A program made the position numbers and the translations under genes. From positions 129,981,917-130,045,916 of the forward strand of contig CP136066.1 of assembly GCA_032622095.1 (NCBI GenBank): DNA of 64,000 nucleotides. Reading direction: 5' to 3'. The DNA comes from Siphonodentalium dalli (Eukaryota; Mollusca; Scaphopoda; Gadilida; Siphonodentaliidae). Positions 12,751-25,889 of the stretch are shown one piece after another (position 1 is the stretch's first letter; the number at the start of each line of letters is the position of its first letter). The notes below the pieces were generated by a model that worked only from the letters and a program-made list of their open reading frames with translations, ran no database searches and was not told where the DNA came from.

Positions 12751-13418
12751 TGAAAGTGTCAATGACACTGTAGCTCAACTTGGAACGGGAATAATTTCAT
12801 GTGTTACAGTCAATGGAGTGATTAGGAATGTGTAAAATTGAAAGGCCTAGTTATGCAAAGAGTAAAATCCAATATGGCCGCTGGCAGTCATGTTTTTTTG
12901 CCGAATGACCCCAAAAAGACTCGTTCCTATTTACATGTCATTGTTAACATCCATCACAAATTTCATGATGATCTGACAAAAGATACGACCTGTAGCCTGT
13001 GTCAAAGGAGTTAGTCATGTAAAGAGTAAAATCCAAAATGGCTGCTGGCGGCTATGTTTTTTGGCCGAACGACCCCAAAATGACTCGTTCCCCTCTACAT
13101 GTCAATATTAACATCCATGACAAATTTCATGATGATCAGATGAACAGTACGATCTGTAGCCCGTGCTACTGGATTGAATTTTGAAATCCAAGATGGCCAC
13201 TGGCAGCCATGTTTTTTTGCCGGATGACCCCAAAATGACTAGTTCCCATCTACATGTCAATGTCAACAGCCATGACAAATTTCATAAAGATCCGACCCAA
13301 GGTACGACCTGTAGCCCGTGCTAAAGGAAATTGTTGACGATTCACACACACACACACACGGACGACGGTAACCAAGCCATAGCAATAGCTCAAACTTTAC
13401 AAAGTAAAGTTGAGCTAA
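12751..13418. mobile_element. Helentron/DINE-like element, family C copy 2
   Basis: The same 5' hairpin GTGTCAATGACAC and AGCTCAACTT box, about three core units, a (CA)n tract (13338-13358), an ACGG trace, and a 3' hairpin AACTTTACAAAGTAAAGTT ending GAGCTAA. The 5' AGCTCAACTT and 3' AAGTTGAGCT are complementary, the clearest case of paired subterminal repeats in the window. Confidence 0.7.
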
Positions 13419-14046
13419 TAAACTAATGGGTTTAAAAGACACATTACTCTAGTAGCTCATGGTGGTTTTGTATGCACTTGTATGTCCAGAGCAAAACTCT
13501 TCATGAATCCACTAATTGAAGGTAGACGAACAATATTTGGTTGGTAACACATTTCCCATTGACGGCGAAATGGGTCAAATGGCCACGCCCCTTTTTGCGC
13601 GAAGTACTACCACCCGTCGTGACTATATCTCAAGAACCGTTGGACATAGGGGGTCGTGTGACCACTCAAAATGTGCGGAATGGCCACATTATGGGGTGTC
13701 AGTAATACATTTTCATATCCAAAAGTCAATGGTTTTTAAGATAATTGCCAAAAACCAAAAAAAAAAAAACATTTTTGAGGGCCTGAACCCCAATTTTGGG
13801 GTTCAGCACTTTTATCTCAAAGCTGAGCCCCCAATTAGAATTTTATTTATCTATATCCATCGGTGCCACATATAGGTATAATTTCTGTACCATTATCGGA
13901 TGGGATTGACCTTCAAGGAGCTCTTGACCCTGAAAATCCACATTATGGGGTCAGTAATACATTTTCATATCCAAAAGTCAATGTTTTTTAAGATAATTGT
14001 CATAAACCGATTTCAGCATGTAATGCACCACAAGTATACAATACCA

Positions 14047-15428
14047 GGGTGACTTCACGGGAAGTGTAGCACGGAAAGTGCCAAATGCACTCAAAAATGA
14101 AGTTTCTTCAATCACTTTCGTTTTGTTTTTATTTTGTTGCTGGAATACAGGGAACACATCTCCACAAAATTTATAGCATGGGAACCATTGTTTAAAAAGT
14201 TACATCATACCATAGATATGGCATCACTATAACATCTTTAAATTAAAGATGAAAAAACAGCAGCAGTAAACATGGAATTCAACTGAAAATTTCAGATGAG
14301 ATCTCATTTACCACAATATGTCTCAAGCTGCCGAGGAGAGCTTCTAAAATATAACAGTTTTTACAGAATTGAAAATTTTTATTCGGTTCCAAAGTTATTC
14401 CACTTTCAGTGTTTGGAAGTGATCATATTTTGTCAAAAGCCTTGCTGTTACTTATGACAAATTTGAATAAAGTGTTAAAAACAACACAAAAACACTACTT
14501 TTGTGTGCCTTCTACAAATTAAAAATCCACAGAATTATAAAAAATACTTGAAAGGTTTTTGAGAAATTTGATATGTGTTCCCAAGTGATATATATTGCAC
14601 TGGTGATTACAGGTGTTTTTCCTCCGATATATGACCTCAATGCATATTGTCAAAAATCGTTCAGGAAAGGACATTTTTTTAAACAATGATAAATCAATTT
14701 TTTTTACATTACTAGTGTGTTACATACCAAACTTTCTGACAGTTATGTCTGTCATGCCATCTAATGCCATTATTAAAATTTACTTTCCTTGTTAAGGTGG
14801 CTGGTAATGAGAAAATTTCAGAAAAAGCCATGTTCAGGAAAGGACATTTTTTAACGGAATTTTTGTCATCACTAATCAAAGAACTAAAAAAATCACTAAT
14901 TTTTAATCACAGAAATAAAAAAAACATCTATATTAGATATCATATCCTTATTGTTGAAAATACACCATATGTGACATATTTAATGGTGTTTTCTTCAATA
15001 TTGGCTGTAGTTGATTTGATTTTGGTGTTTTTTTTATTTTTTTAACGGAATGTCTCCAAAATAAAAAAAATTGACATAAAATTACATATTTTTGACATTT
15101 TTACATGAAATTTTCACTAATAAGAACAGAATTTCTTAGATTATAATTACTGTATGGAACTTGTTTCCTTTGTACTATATATTTTCTTATAATCACCTTA
15201 TTATTGAGACCATTTCCTGTTTGGCACAGAGAAAATGGCAAAAAAATGCACATTTCTGGTCATAAAATTGTAAAAAATTGTCATATTCAGCTGAAATTTG
15301 CTGCGCCGGTCACATAAATATACCTTTATATGATAAAAAATGAATGGTAGGTTGGTCATACACTGAACATGAATTTAAGGGAGATATGTGTCCAATTCCT
15401 TCATGCTACACTTCCCGTGAAATCACCC
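14047..15428. mobile_element. Nested 1.4-kb element with GGGTGACTTCACGGG ends
   Basis: GGGTGACTTCACGGGAAGTG at the left and CACTTCCCGTGAAATCACCC at the right are inverted with one mismatch over 25 bp. ACCA lies on each side (14043-14046 and 15429-15432). The interior is AT-rich and contains a repeated GTTCAGGAAAGGACATTTTT (14660 and 14831). Frames there are low-complexity and not considered coding. Superfamily not assigned. Confidence 0.65.
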
Positions 15429-15859
15429 ACCACAAGGACACTTTTTAAAAGAACTATCCGCATTCTCTGATCAACTTAAAAGCACAATTGACCACACACA
15501 ATGGGATTAGCTGGAAATTGCTGCTGAGGATGTGTTGACCCCGACACACAACATGAGTTCTTCCCGACTGAACATGCCTTGGAAACTGGTGTGCTTTACC
15601 AAAAATCAGGTAACAATTGTGCTCTAATCAACAGAAATGTACAGATTGAACAAAACAGGTTTTCAAAATTTGTTATCAACATTTAACAGCCGATCTGATT
15701 TAAGTGACCAAGCTATGAAACATGCTAACCATTTTACTAAATGGAATGACCAGCTGTTTGCTTCATGCAGCAGCCACATGTTGCGATCTTAAAATGGGTA
15801 TTGCATCTGGGCATAGTAAAAACATGTTGTAATCAGATGAGAGATGACCATACATACCA

Positions 15860-16931
15860 TAGGCTCCTGCGAATATTCGATATTCGAGATTCGATTCGAA
15901 AGTCAAATTCTATTCGAATTCGAGTCGAAATTGCCAACTCGAAATTTTGAATATACTATGACGGAAAAGTAGGCTGTTTCGGGACAAGTACACATGTCGA
16001 TCTTAGCTGTTTGTGGCATTTAATTCCAGAAAATTATGTATATATGCACATTATAATTCTTATTGTACATAGCCAACAATTAGCCACGATAGGACGACTA
16101 AATACGTCTGAATTATATAGCTTTAAAATGGTAGCAAAAGCTAGCAGATAGCCAATGGACCGACGACGCGGTAAATTATAATAGCTATGAGACTGGGCTA
16201 CCGATAGCGTTAACCATCGTCTATTCGATTCCACGTTATGTAATATGGGTGAGAATGTAAACAACACATGTTCCTGGTGTCAAAAAGTGCATGTTGGCAC
16301 TGTTCTCTTTTGAAGTTGACTTTCAGTTTCGGAGTTTTCTTTTACAATGGACAAAATGTCGTCCATCATTCATGTTTATTTTAAACATGATAAAGCTGCA
16401 GGCATGTGTGATGAATGCAACATGCATGGTGTATAAATCGCAAGCATCTGGGACAATGACACATCTATGGAATCATCTGTTCAAGAAGCATCAACCAATA
16501 CATGAAGAGACTACACTGCGACTGTTGTTGCGTCTTCAAGTTATAACAACGGGTGTTTCCGAATGCCGATTTACAATTTTGCATGTACATGCAAACTGTA
16601 GAAATTTCGTGTGATTTTAGTTTGATAATCCGTTTAGTGGTAATATATTAATCATTGTGATGGCCGCATGGACGTTTTAATCTGCTTTGTTTTCTTGACA
16701 ATTATAAATTGAAGTTAATAGTATATCAAACGACGGTTTATCGCCACATAAGTTCTGATGGAACTTCATGCATGTAGTTCATAGAACGTTTCACAAATAA
16801 TCTAATCGTTGACAAAACATACCTAATTGAGAATACAACACACAGATATGATTCGATTCGATATTCGATTCGATTTCGTTAATTCGATTCGATATTCGAT
16901 TCGATCAAAATATCCAATTCGCAGGACCCTA
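15860..16931. mobile_element. hAT-type element with 8-bp target duplication
   Basis: The ends are TAGGCTCCTGCGAAT (left) and ATTCGCAGGACCCTA (right), inverted copies of each other. They are flanked by a perfect 8-bp duplication, ACATACCA (15852-15859 and 16932-16939). Both subterminal zones are arrays of ATTCGA / TCGAAT. The 8-bp duplication, TA-rich short inverted ends and a BED zinc-finger relic inside indicate the hAT superfamily. At 1072 bp it cannot encode a whole transposase. Confidence 0.85.
16347..16500 (+). pseudogene. BED zinc-finger relic of a hAT transposase
   Basis: From the ATG at 16347 the frame reads MDKMSSIIHVYFKHDK, then GMCDECNMHG, and then meets a stop. The adjacent frame continues with SGTMTHLWNHLFKKHQP. 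Together these give the BED-finger pattern: an aromatic N-terminal strand, Cys-x2-Cys, then a Thr-x2-Leu-x2-His-Leu-x4-His helix. BED fingers bind DNA and form the N-terminus of many hAT transposases. The frameshift near 16430 and the absence of the catalytic and dimerisation regions show this is a remnant inside a deletion derivative. The flanking hAT-type ends support the assignment. Confidence 0.72.
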
Positions 16932-16939
16932 ACATACCA

Positions 16940-19460
16940 GTATATATTTCAGAAGTAATAAATTCTACCAAAAGGACACCTCATCTCACAAAAAGTTTTA
17001 GGAAATGATGGAATCATCACTATTCAATCAATAGTAGAATGAGCCTTTGTCGGTCCCACATTAGTTTTGATTGGCCATGATAGTTTCAGGTTGGAGAAGA
17101 TGAGGGTCTATAATTTCACTAACATAATTCTTCATAATAGCTAATAGCCCTCATAATGTAACTTGCCATTTTAAAGATATTTTCATTTTCAATACCACCC
17201 CAGGTTAAGTGGTCCTGCTAATTTTATATTTTGCTGATGGGTACTGCTGGATTGCTATGATCGATGTTTGTAGGTCAAGGCGATTCTGTTAAGAAATAGT
17301 ACCATCATTTTACCTAAAGTTGGTTCTTTTTGCATTGTTTGGCTAATCCGAGCAATTTGTGCAAAAGTCAGTGTCTGTATGAAACATTCAAGAACATATA
17401 TACTTCAAAATATTTAATGTGTACGCTGATGTTTGGTAAACAACAGGAATAGTCATCTCAATTATGGCCAGTTTGTAAAAACCAGCACCCATTATTAAAA
17501 TATTTCACAATATACATGTTTTTTAATGTACACTACACATAGTGGCTTATCCTTGATTTGTTCAGATCGCTTTGCTCTACCTGACTATCATACCAAATTT
17601 ATTAGCATCACCACTAAACTTGGGATGAATACTGCCAAATGAATATATTGTGATATATAGGGTAATGGAAAAATAATGGTTGAGTCTTTTCTAAATATAA
17701 TTCTAGTAAAACCTACACAATACCATCTTGGTCTGATAAGACTCAGAGTCATGTTTATTTAGGAGTATAGACATGAAGTCCACCAGTCTCATGAAAATTA
17801 AATGGGCTCTGCACTAGTAACATCTGGGCTCCTGGGACCCATTAATATGACAAATGCAACACAAATGAAAAATACATAGTAACTTTCCTCAAACATAGAT
17901 TATAACCTGACAATCATTGTGTTAGAATCAGTGTACATATGTATATGTAGGCATGGCCATAGCATGTTTTTGAAATACTGCAGAGTGCAGACCATAAATT
18001 TCACTAGAATATACATGTAGTTACTGCATGTACATCACACACATAAGGCGACTGACACACATACACGTACCTGAAGGGTTCACAATATTTGACATGTAAA
18101 GTATATATATATATATATCTCTCCTGTGCCTATAACATCCAACCAAACGGTTTACAGTACTTTTACTGACATTTTTGGAGTGGCACATACACATACGTAA
18201 AAAATAAAAGTAAATTTAAAGGGACGAAATGAAAAATAAATTTGTGCAACTATAATTGAGATCTATATTGCATTACAACATCCACAAATCTACAACATCC
18301 ACAAATCTACAAAATCTACAAAAACATCTGACTATCATAGTCATTGGTAATGTGATCATTTTTCCTTGATAAGTTGAAAAATGAGGGAGGATTGCATAGC
18401 ATGCATGGCTACCTGCAGAATGTAGATTTGTATGTATTTATATCTGCATATCAACTGATGCTTGTATTTTTCTTCTAACTCACTCTGAGCTCACAACGCA
18501 ACAGGATTGCATTCGGAATTTCAAGCCCATAAAGCTAGACACTTTAGAATCAAGCTTGCCAAATAAATTTCCATGAACCTCACATGAACTCACTCAGTTG
18601 AACACAAGGAACGATTGTCAAGTTGGAAAATATTCTGTATGTATGGAAGCCCTATATTTTTAATGTGTGGATTTATTATAACTGGACTAAAGCCCTTATA
18701 AATATTATTTTAGTCTTTATTACTGGATATCACACCAATAATCAATAGACATGTATTTGTTAGTTTTGAACAGGACAATATATTTTAATATTACTGCAAC
18801 TGCATCTTTCTTATGACTTATTTTCTTACAAACTCCCAAATTTGAACCAGAAACAATTTAGGGCAAATATATATCTACGTGTACATATACATATATCAGG
18901 ATATAAATATAGGCGATCATGCCAGGCTAGCCATTATTTGTTCTAAAATAATGTACGTGTTAGGGAAATTGTAGAACCTTTATACAAAATGGTGATGCAG
19001 CCAATCAAAATTGATGTGGGACTGATAAAGACGCAACCTGCTCGACTACCGAATCATACTGATTGATCAAATTGTAGTAACTCAACATCACTAAACCTGC
19101 TTGTGGGTATAATTCAATTCAATATTAGAATACCATAAAAACACCCTGTTCTCCCATAAGTTTAAAGAAAATAACACATTGAACTCATTTACATGTATAT
19201 TGCTAATGTGATACATGTATATGTCATTCCATTTATAACCATTTTGGCAACCATCTCACATCAAAGGCCATGAAATCTAGATAACAAAAGATGAACTACA
19301 TTCAAATTATATCACCAGGTAACCTTTTTGTAGGAGTTTTAGGTTACTGATCAAATACTCTGTAATTGATGATTTCCTCAACATCTTTGTTATTGGTAAA
19401 ATGTCTGTTTTTCATTCTATGACCAATATATTCCATCCAAAAACCTTATTTTCAGGGTCA
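16940..19460. other. Interior of the long foldback element, no gene
   Basis: AT-rich, with inverted remnants at 17046-17120 and 18945-19025. No open frame beyond chance length and no recognised domain. Confidence 0.5.
18098..18118 (+). repeat. (TA)n microsatellite
   Basis: About ten TA units. A shorter one is at 38461-38474. Confidence 0.9.
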
Positions 19461-19946
19461 AAAGCTCCCTGAAGGTCAATCCCATCCGATAATGGTACAG
19501 AAAATATCAGAAATGATACCTGTATGTGGCACCGATGGATATAGGTCAATAAAATTCTAATTGGGGGCTCAACTTTGAGATAAAAGTGCTGAATCCCAAA
19601 ATTGGGGTTCAGGCCCTCAAAAATGGATTTTTTTTTGGTTTTTGGCAATTATCTTAAAAACCATTGACTTTTGGATATGAAAATGTATTACTGGCCCCCA
19701 TAATGTGGCCATTCCGCATATTTTGAGTGGTCACACGACCCCCTATGTCCAACGGTTCTTGAGATATAGTCACGACGGGTGGTAGTACTTCGCGCAAAAA
19801 GGGGCGTGGCCATTTGACCCATTTTGCCGTCAATGGGAAATGTGTTACCAACCAAATATTGTTTGTGTACCTTCAATTAGTGGATTCATGAAGAGTTTTG
19901 CTCTGGACATACAAGTGCATACAAAACCACCATGAGCTACTCTAGT

Positions 19947-21737
19947 ACATACCATTTTACAATTTTTTAGATATTTGTACTCAACTTTTATTTTTATAGT
20001 ATTAACCCATCATTTCAAAGGAGAACCACCATAAGAAGAAGACAGATGTAAAACAAGCAAAAAACTTTCCGAAGAAAATCACATGCGCGTAAAGTGGAAA
20101 CAGATACTCTTGCCATACTCTCGCAGCTCGTAAAATTTTTATATTTCTTTCTAGATACTGATGAGATATTTCGGTATTCAAACAAAAACTATAGGTATCA
20201 TCTATATATTAGTGTTTGCATCTGGATCACTTCTGAAAAAGGTGGAGTCATGTTCCTGTGGCGTTTTGATTTTCTATAAAAAAAATACCTCATCAGAACA
20301 AACACAATGGTCGGTTCAAAGGCATTCAATTAGTAGAGGTTCTACTGTAATAAATTGTTGGTGCTGAAGAAAATTCCTAGTCAAAATTTAGGTTACTTGA
20401 TATATCACAAAAGCAATATAAACCCACAAGCAATCAATCTCAATAAGAGTTTTTTTTAACTAAGTTATATTACTCCCAGAGTATAGCCACTTGGTCTCCA
20501 ATATCTAATTAGTTTTCTTCAATTAATCTCTCAGCTTTCTGGAGATGCATATTAAAGTAAGCACATATTGGACTGTGACATTAGATGTTATTGCCTTAGA
20601 AGTGGACAAAATTTGATAACTGATCCAAAGGCCATATAGCTATTCAATTGATTTCACCCTGAGGCTGTTCCAATTGTGAATTTATATGAATAATTTGCAC
20701 CAGTGAGTTCCTAAGGGATATCTTTGTTGCATTTGTATCTTTAAGGTCTGAATACACAATCTTATTTTAATTAGCAAGTCTATCCAGACAAATATAATGG
20801 TGTCGGTGTTGTTAACCCATCCTTCAAATACACCATTTTAAACCAGCAAATTACAACTGAATATCGTCGGTCGGCTCGGAAAGATCGTTTTCTGGTTTTC
20901 AAGTCAAATCACTTTGTCATAATCGGAATCTACCAGTCTGATTACTTCAGAAATATCAACACTTACCCCAAAAGTCGAATTCATATAAAGGGTGGTTTTG
21001 AATTGTGATTGTTCTGCAATTTTTTGGTTGCTCACTTTTTATGCTTCTGAAATGTCATATAACGAGAGGCCGATCACGATCGGCAGATGTTTAACCCATA
21101 TCTTGGCGATATCGATTAGCCATATCAAACTGATAATTTGTCAAAGATATGATCACAGGAATTAATCCATATATCAGTACCCAACTTGAAAACAAAAGCT
21201 CAAATAATTTGTCTTAAGAAAGGTTTAAGGTATTTGGGGTGAAGAGGAGTAGTTTTAAATCTCATAACTCTGTCCCTATTCACCCAAGGACCTCTCACTG
21301 TGAGATCCAATAGTTTAGTGATTTCGGAGGACATGTTTAGGAGTTTAAGTTAACTCATTGGAAGCCAAAGTGATAAATCCCTATCTTTGCCACTTTTGAC
21401 ATGCCAGATATTCAAAATTTATTCACTTCTGAAGAGAAATTTTAATTTGTCGACAAGCCAGACTGCTTAGAACGACATACATGTAGGGGATTCCATCTCA
21501 TATTTGAATGGTACTTTAATTACCCCCCCCCTCCCACTTCTCCCCAGTTATTTGTTTATCAAACATGGACAGATATAAGATCAGATCTGACCTGTGTATT
21601 AAATAAGATTAAGTGTTTCATAACAGGGGTGTATGGTTTTCAATAATATATGTAGTTTATACAATTCAAAAGTATTATCTATATAATGTTAATATACAGA
21701 CATAATATGATGAGGATGCTGGCCCCTATGACCACTA
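19947..21737. other. No gene recognised
   Basis: AT-rich. TTAACCCAT motifs at 20003, 20816 and 21092 (with another near 24056) resemble ends of TTAA elements, but no pairs were established. The family D start hairpin GCCGATCACGATCGGC lies at about 21070. Confidence 0.4.
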
Positions 21738-21741
21738 TTAA

Positions 21742-21963
21742 CCCTTTACCCAACAGAACGGCCCTGTGCCAATGCATTTATGGTCGACTCGCATATATAA
21801 GAGAATGCATTGGCACAGGGCATAACTGTAACCATCACAATGTGGTCAATGAGCCGGTTCCAATGATATCCATATTTGTATGGTTTTATTGAGACAGACC
21901 CAAGATAATTTAGGCTGTTGCAGCTTTATTTGGCCGGTTTTGGCCGGTTTGATGGGTAAAGGG
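21742..21963. mobile_element. TTAA MITE (piggyBac-like), 222 bp
   Basis: CCCTTTACCCAACAGAACGG at the left and a GGGTAAAGGG right end, flanked by TTAA (21738-21741 and 21964-21967). It contains a shortened version of the CCAATGCATT...AATGCATTGG hairpin. It sits directly against the left end of the AGGGGTCATCTC element. Confidence 0.8.
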
Positions 21964-22781
21964 TTAAAGGGGTCATCTCAAAACTAAAATCGGTAAAATG
22001 GGCAAAAACACCGATTTTCCCGATTGATAACGCTTTGTGGAAGTCATTTCTACTGATAAATTACCGATTACAACGTAGAAACGACGTTTTTGAACATGGC
22101 GTCGATCGGTGAAATCGGTACCGATTTTTCCGATTACGTCAATTTGTGACGGTCACAATCGGTACCGAATCTACCGATCAGAACGTACGTTTCAAAATAA
22201 CGTCGCTAATGTTCGCAGCGCCTGAGTACTTCGGTATCGCCGTAGCCTATTGGTCTAGCAACACATGATTTTTTATGTATATATTATCAAGTTAATACCG
22301 GTACCACGAACGCCTGTGTTATATAGGCGACCATTCATTCATTGTCAAATCTTTAGACTGGTATTTGTGATGTAATTGGTATAAATCATCACGAAATGAC
22401 AGTCACAATGCTATGCCATATGTGCAGTTTCAATCAATCATAGCCTGATAATGAAGTATTTATATCAGCTAATTACGTATTAGGTATTTTTCGTGCGACA
22501 AAGACACGCCTATTTTAAGTTTGATCAACAGCTGTTGTTTTAACTAATTGTTGTAGAGCCGACTCACTCACGTTTTAGTTGGGACAAAAAATAGATCCAT
22601 GCACTGGTGATTTGTAAAGAAATCAAATAGAGAAAAGATATCCTTACCCAAACTAAAACATAATAAGTGATTCAAAAGAATAAAATGGTCAATTTAAGCG
22701 AGTCACCGGAACATTTTTAAGAAAATGACGGGGTTCTCCGAAAACGGATACCTACTCAGTGCGCGTGCCAGGTACCCCGAA

Positions 22782-23038
22782 TGGTAAAGACACTTCGCAG
22801 AACTTGCAACCTTGACCGTAAACAGTAAATACATGTTGTGCCTGGAACTACTTTTATCCAATACTATCAAGATCATTAAAAATTCATATTTTTACTTTTA
22901 ACTTGACTCATACTATTCATTAATTAGTTTTTTAATGTAATCCAACATATTGGGGTGCTCCTCACCCACAGGAGGGATCTCCACACCAACTGAACTGTTT
23001 ACGGTCAAGGTCACAAGTTCTGCGAAGTAGTCTTACCA
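22782..23038. mobile_element. Short foldback/MITE with 45-bp inverted ends
   Basis: CTTCGCAGAACTTGCAACCT and TTGACCGTAAACAGT (22782-22826) recur inverted at 22994-23038. The 170-bp interior is featureless. No target duplication is certain. Confidence 0.7.
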
Positions 23039-23573
23039 CCACGAATCTGTTTACGTTTTGACAAACACATGCTTTCGAGTGTCTGTATTACAAGATCCCG
23101 CACACGTTATGTGTACATTCTGTTCTGATAGTGTTCTGTTCTTGTAGTCCCTCCTTTGCATGAGGAGCACACCATATATATAATGGGTAACAATATTGAT
23201 CTCGTAAAAAAGAGTCTACTCCAGTCTGGATGCATGGACTACCTTTGCCCCCCCCCCCCCCCCCCTCCCAACCTCGACGAGAGATCGCGATCATCTAGCT
23301 ATAAACCAAATTAAAAACCCACCCCAGCCTGTTTGGAGACCCATTCGCATGGGAATAGAATGACAACTTGGATTCATATATGCGATTAATTTGGGGAGAT
23401 TAACATTAGATCTGTCGATACATGAAGATTATAGAAACGCGACACACACCAGGAAAACGTTTGAATCTGCTGGGTAAACATGAGTGACATGCGATGGGCG
23501 GAGCTTTACAGGATTCAGCCAATCACGCAACGTATAGATAAACAGTGAAGAAATATCACAATACATTCTGAAT

Positions 23574-25889
23574 CAGGGCCCAAGCTAGGTATTGAAAACA
23601 GGGAGATGATAATCCGATTAAAGCAATAAACTTGACGAGTTTGATAGCCTTGTCACAATAGTGGTTAATGTGTTCTTAACAGAGACCAGTTGAGCTTATA
23701 ATATGCACCAGCAGGTTATTTAAATACCAGCATTGAAACGAAGTAGGCCTACATGCAATTAATTTGCAACCGTTAACAGACGTACCGGTATATACGCGGA
23801 GCACGTGGTATGGGCGATAGATTGACAACAATTGTAATTTGCAAACACATAGTTTTGACACAAATTAATCCTTTTAAATGAGTTTGGATAGTAATAGTTT
23901 ATTATGTAGATCTTTGATTTAACTAAGAACATTAAATTAAGTACTTCCAACGCACATTCAAACCTCTGTGTTTAATAGTAAGCAAGCACGTGTTCTTGTT
24001 TGTAAACAAAATAAAATGCAATTCCAACGAGAGGCCGATCACGATCGGCAGATGTTAACCCATCCCTTGGCGATAAAAATTTAATATGATCGGATAAATG
24101 AGAGTTTTGGTGTTGAATTATAGAGTATACTGTTATGTACTATTATAGACAAATGTACATAACACAAATTATTGGAATTTATGGGTCACTGGCATTTATA
24201 TAAGAGAATGCACTGGTACAGGATCTGTAATGCTAAACCGCCACAGCCAGCAAGTCCGTGGATTAAATGTGTAGGTGTGCCCTGGACATGGAATACTTGG
24301 GTTAAGAGAGTCCAATTTAAGTTTACAATAATAATGTGTCCTAGTATACAGATAAGCAACCTCACCACTGACCCATTAATATCAATTATATAGCACAGCT
24401 GTCAAAAAATCACAGGAATTGTTTATGTTGAACACTGACCTCTATTAAACCAATAACAATTATAATGATATCAGACCATCTGAAGATATAACTCTGCAGC
24501 ACAGATGTCCAAGTCTACTGTTAATATCATGTGATGTTTATTGTTGAATCTTTATTTTAAATTAGATACCACAGGCTTCTTTATCAGATTATTTGCACAT
24601 TGGCATAAGAGACATCAGAAAATAATATAGCTTTATCAATAGCTAAGTAGTCCAAATGCAATTGGTGAATTGGATTTAATGTTGCTCCAAACAGATTTAC
24701 CAGTACATAACACAAGATTTTGGACCGATTTAATCAAATTTGGTGTGGTGATTCGGGGTACCCTTGGCAGAGTTATAATGGTTATAATTGTTTTTAATTA
24801 TTTAAAAAATCTTTTTATCAACTTGTATCATAATCATCAATATCTAAATGAAAACAAATGACAATGTCAATGACATTTTTTTTATTATTATTATAAAAGT
24901 TAAAAAAAAAAAAAATTTAAAATCAATTTTTTTTCTCGAAAAAGGGTCATAACTCCTTTAAAATAAATCGGATCAAACCCATATTCGAACTAGATCTGTA
25001 TTTTGGGCTGTGAAACTCACATACCAAATTTGGTTCCAATCAGATAAAAAATGTTTGAGTTATGGCAGAATGTGTGAATTCTAAGTAGAAAAAGGGCCAT
25101 AACTCTGTAACAAAAACTCGGATCAAACCCAAATTCGAACTCGATCTGTATTTTGGGCTGATATACCCATATACAAAATTTGCTTCTGATTGGATAGAAA
25201 ATGTTTGAGTTATCGCATTACACGTGAAGTGTCTACGGACGGACAGACGGACGGACGGACAGACGGACGGACGGACGGACGAACGACGAGTGGTCAATCC
25301 GGACAACGACACTATGTTTACCATACATGGTATGGGTAAACATAAAAAGTAAAAAGTTGGATTGGGAAACGGAATCCGACACAAACTACTTTTGTAAAAG
25401 TGAAAATTCATAGATATGTTTTAGTTTAATTTCAAAGACAGTATTATTTGTTCACTTTGGCTACTGCATGAGCAGTGTAAACCATGTATGGCTATACAAT
25501 TTGCGGTTACAAAATGACCCGACGGAACAAATTAAGTAAGGTCTAAATTCCAGTCTCCTTAAAACGAACCAGTAGCTCATCATAAACTTCGTTGCTCAGC
25601 GCAATTTGCCATTTCCAAAAGCACCCAATCTGATTAGAATATGTGGATAGGGTACACCATGTATAATTTATAAATAAAATGCCTCGTTGGAACAGTTGAG
25701 ACTATATTTTTTTTTTTTTTTCAAAACGAGCAGAAACGAGTCTAATTTTCACCGGTAAAATTACCGTAAATCCTAAGCTAGTTTTGTCAAATTTGGAAGG
25801 CGACTTCGTTTTCGCCTTGCGAACATCCGAGGGCGACTTCGCCGGCCCGAGGGCGAGAATTTCCGAGTCGCCTCCTAGCGTGGGGCCTG
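23574..25889. mobile_element. hAT-type element, copy 2 with internal deletion and insertion
   Basis: The same ends as the 5610 copy and more than 900 bp of near-identical sequence. The flanks are ATTCTGAAT (left) and ATTCTGAT (right), an 8-bp duplication with one change. About 450 bp present in copy 1 (5640-6087) is missing. A 1.3-kb family D element (24027-25343) is inserted where copy 1 reads CAATTCCAAAAAGT. Confidence 0.82.
24027..25343. mobile_element. Helentron/DINE-like element, family D copy 1
   Basis: It starts CGAGAGGCCGATCACGATCGGC (hairpin). Two core units contain AAAGGGTCATAACTCC and GTATTTTGGGCTG. A long ACGG/ACAG tract (25233-25285) and a 3' hairpin GTTTACCATAC-ATG-GTATGGGTAAAC end it. 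It is inserted in the second hAT copy. A lone copy of the start hairpin is at 21064-21091. Confidence 0.62.

Larger units (their letters stand above)
13454..19938. mobile_element. 6.5-kb long-inverted-repeat element with ACTCTAGT duplication
   Basis: About 480 bp at the left (13454-13930) recurs inverted at the right (19465-19938), beginning AGCTCATGGTGGTTTTGTAT. A perfect 8-bp duplication ACTCTAGT flanks it (13446-13453 and 19939-19946). Because the ends are partly palindromic, 6 or 7 bp is also possible. Further in, 17046-17120 and 18945-19025 are degenerate inverted copies, so the original was a long foldback. No transposase is seen. Two younger elements sit inside (14047-15428 and 15860-16931). 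Confidence 0.78.

Noticed and set aside
13516-13875. 119-codon frame and its inverted partner near 19412-19876
   Set aside because: It lies in the long terminal inverted repeat; both copies are simply repeat DNA and no domain is recognisable.
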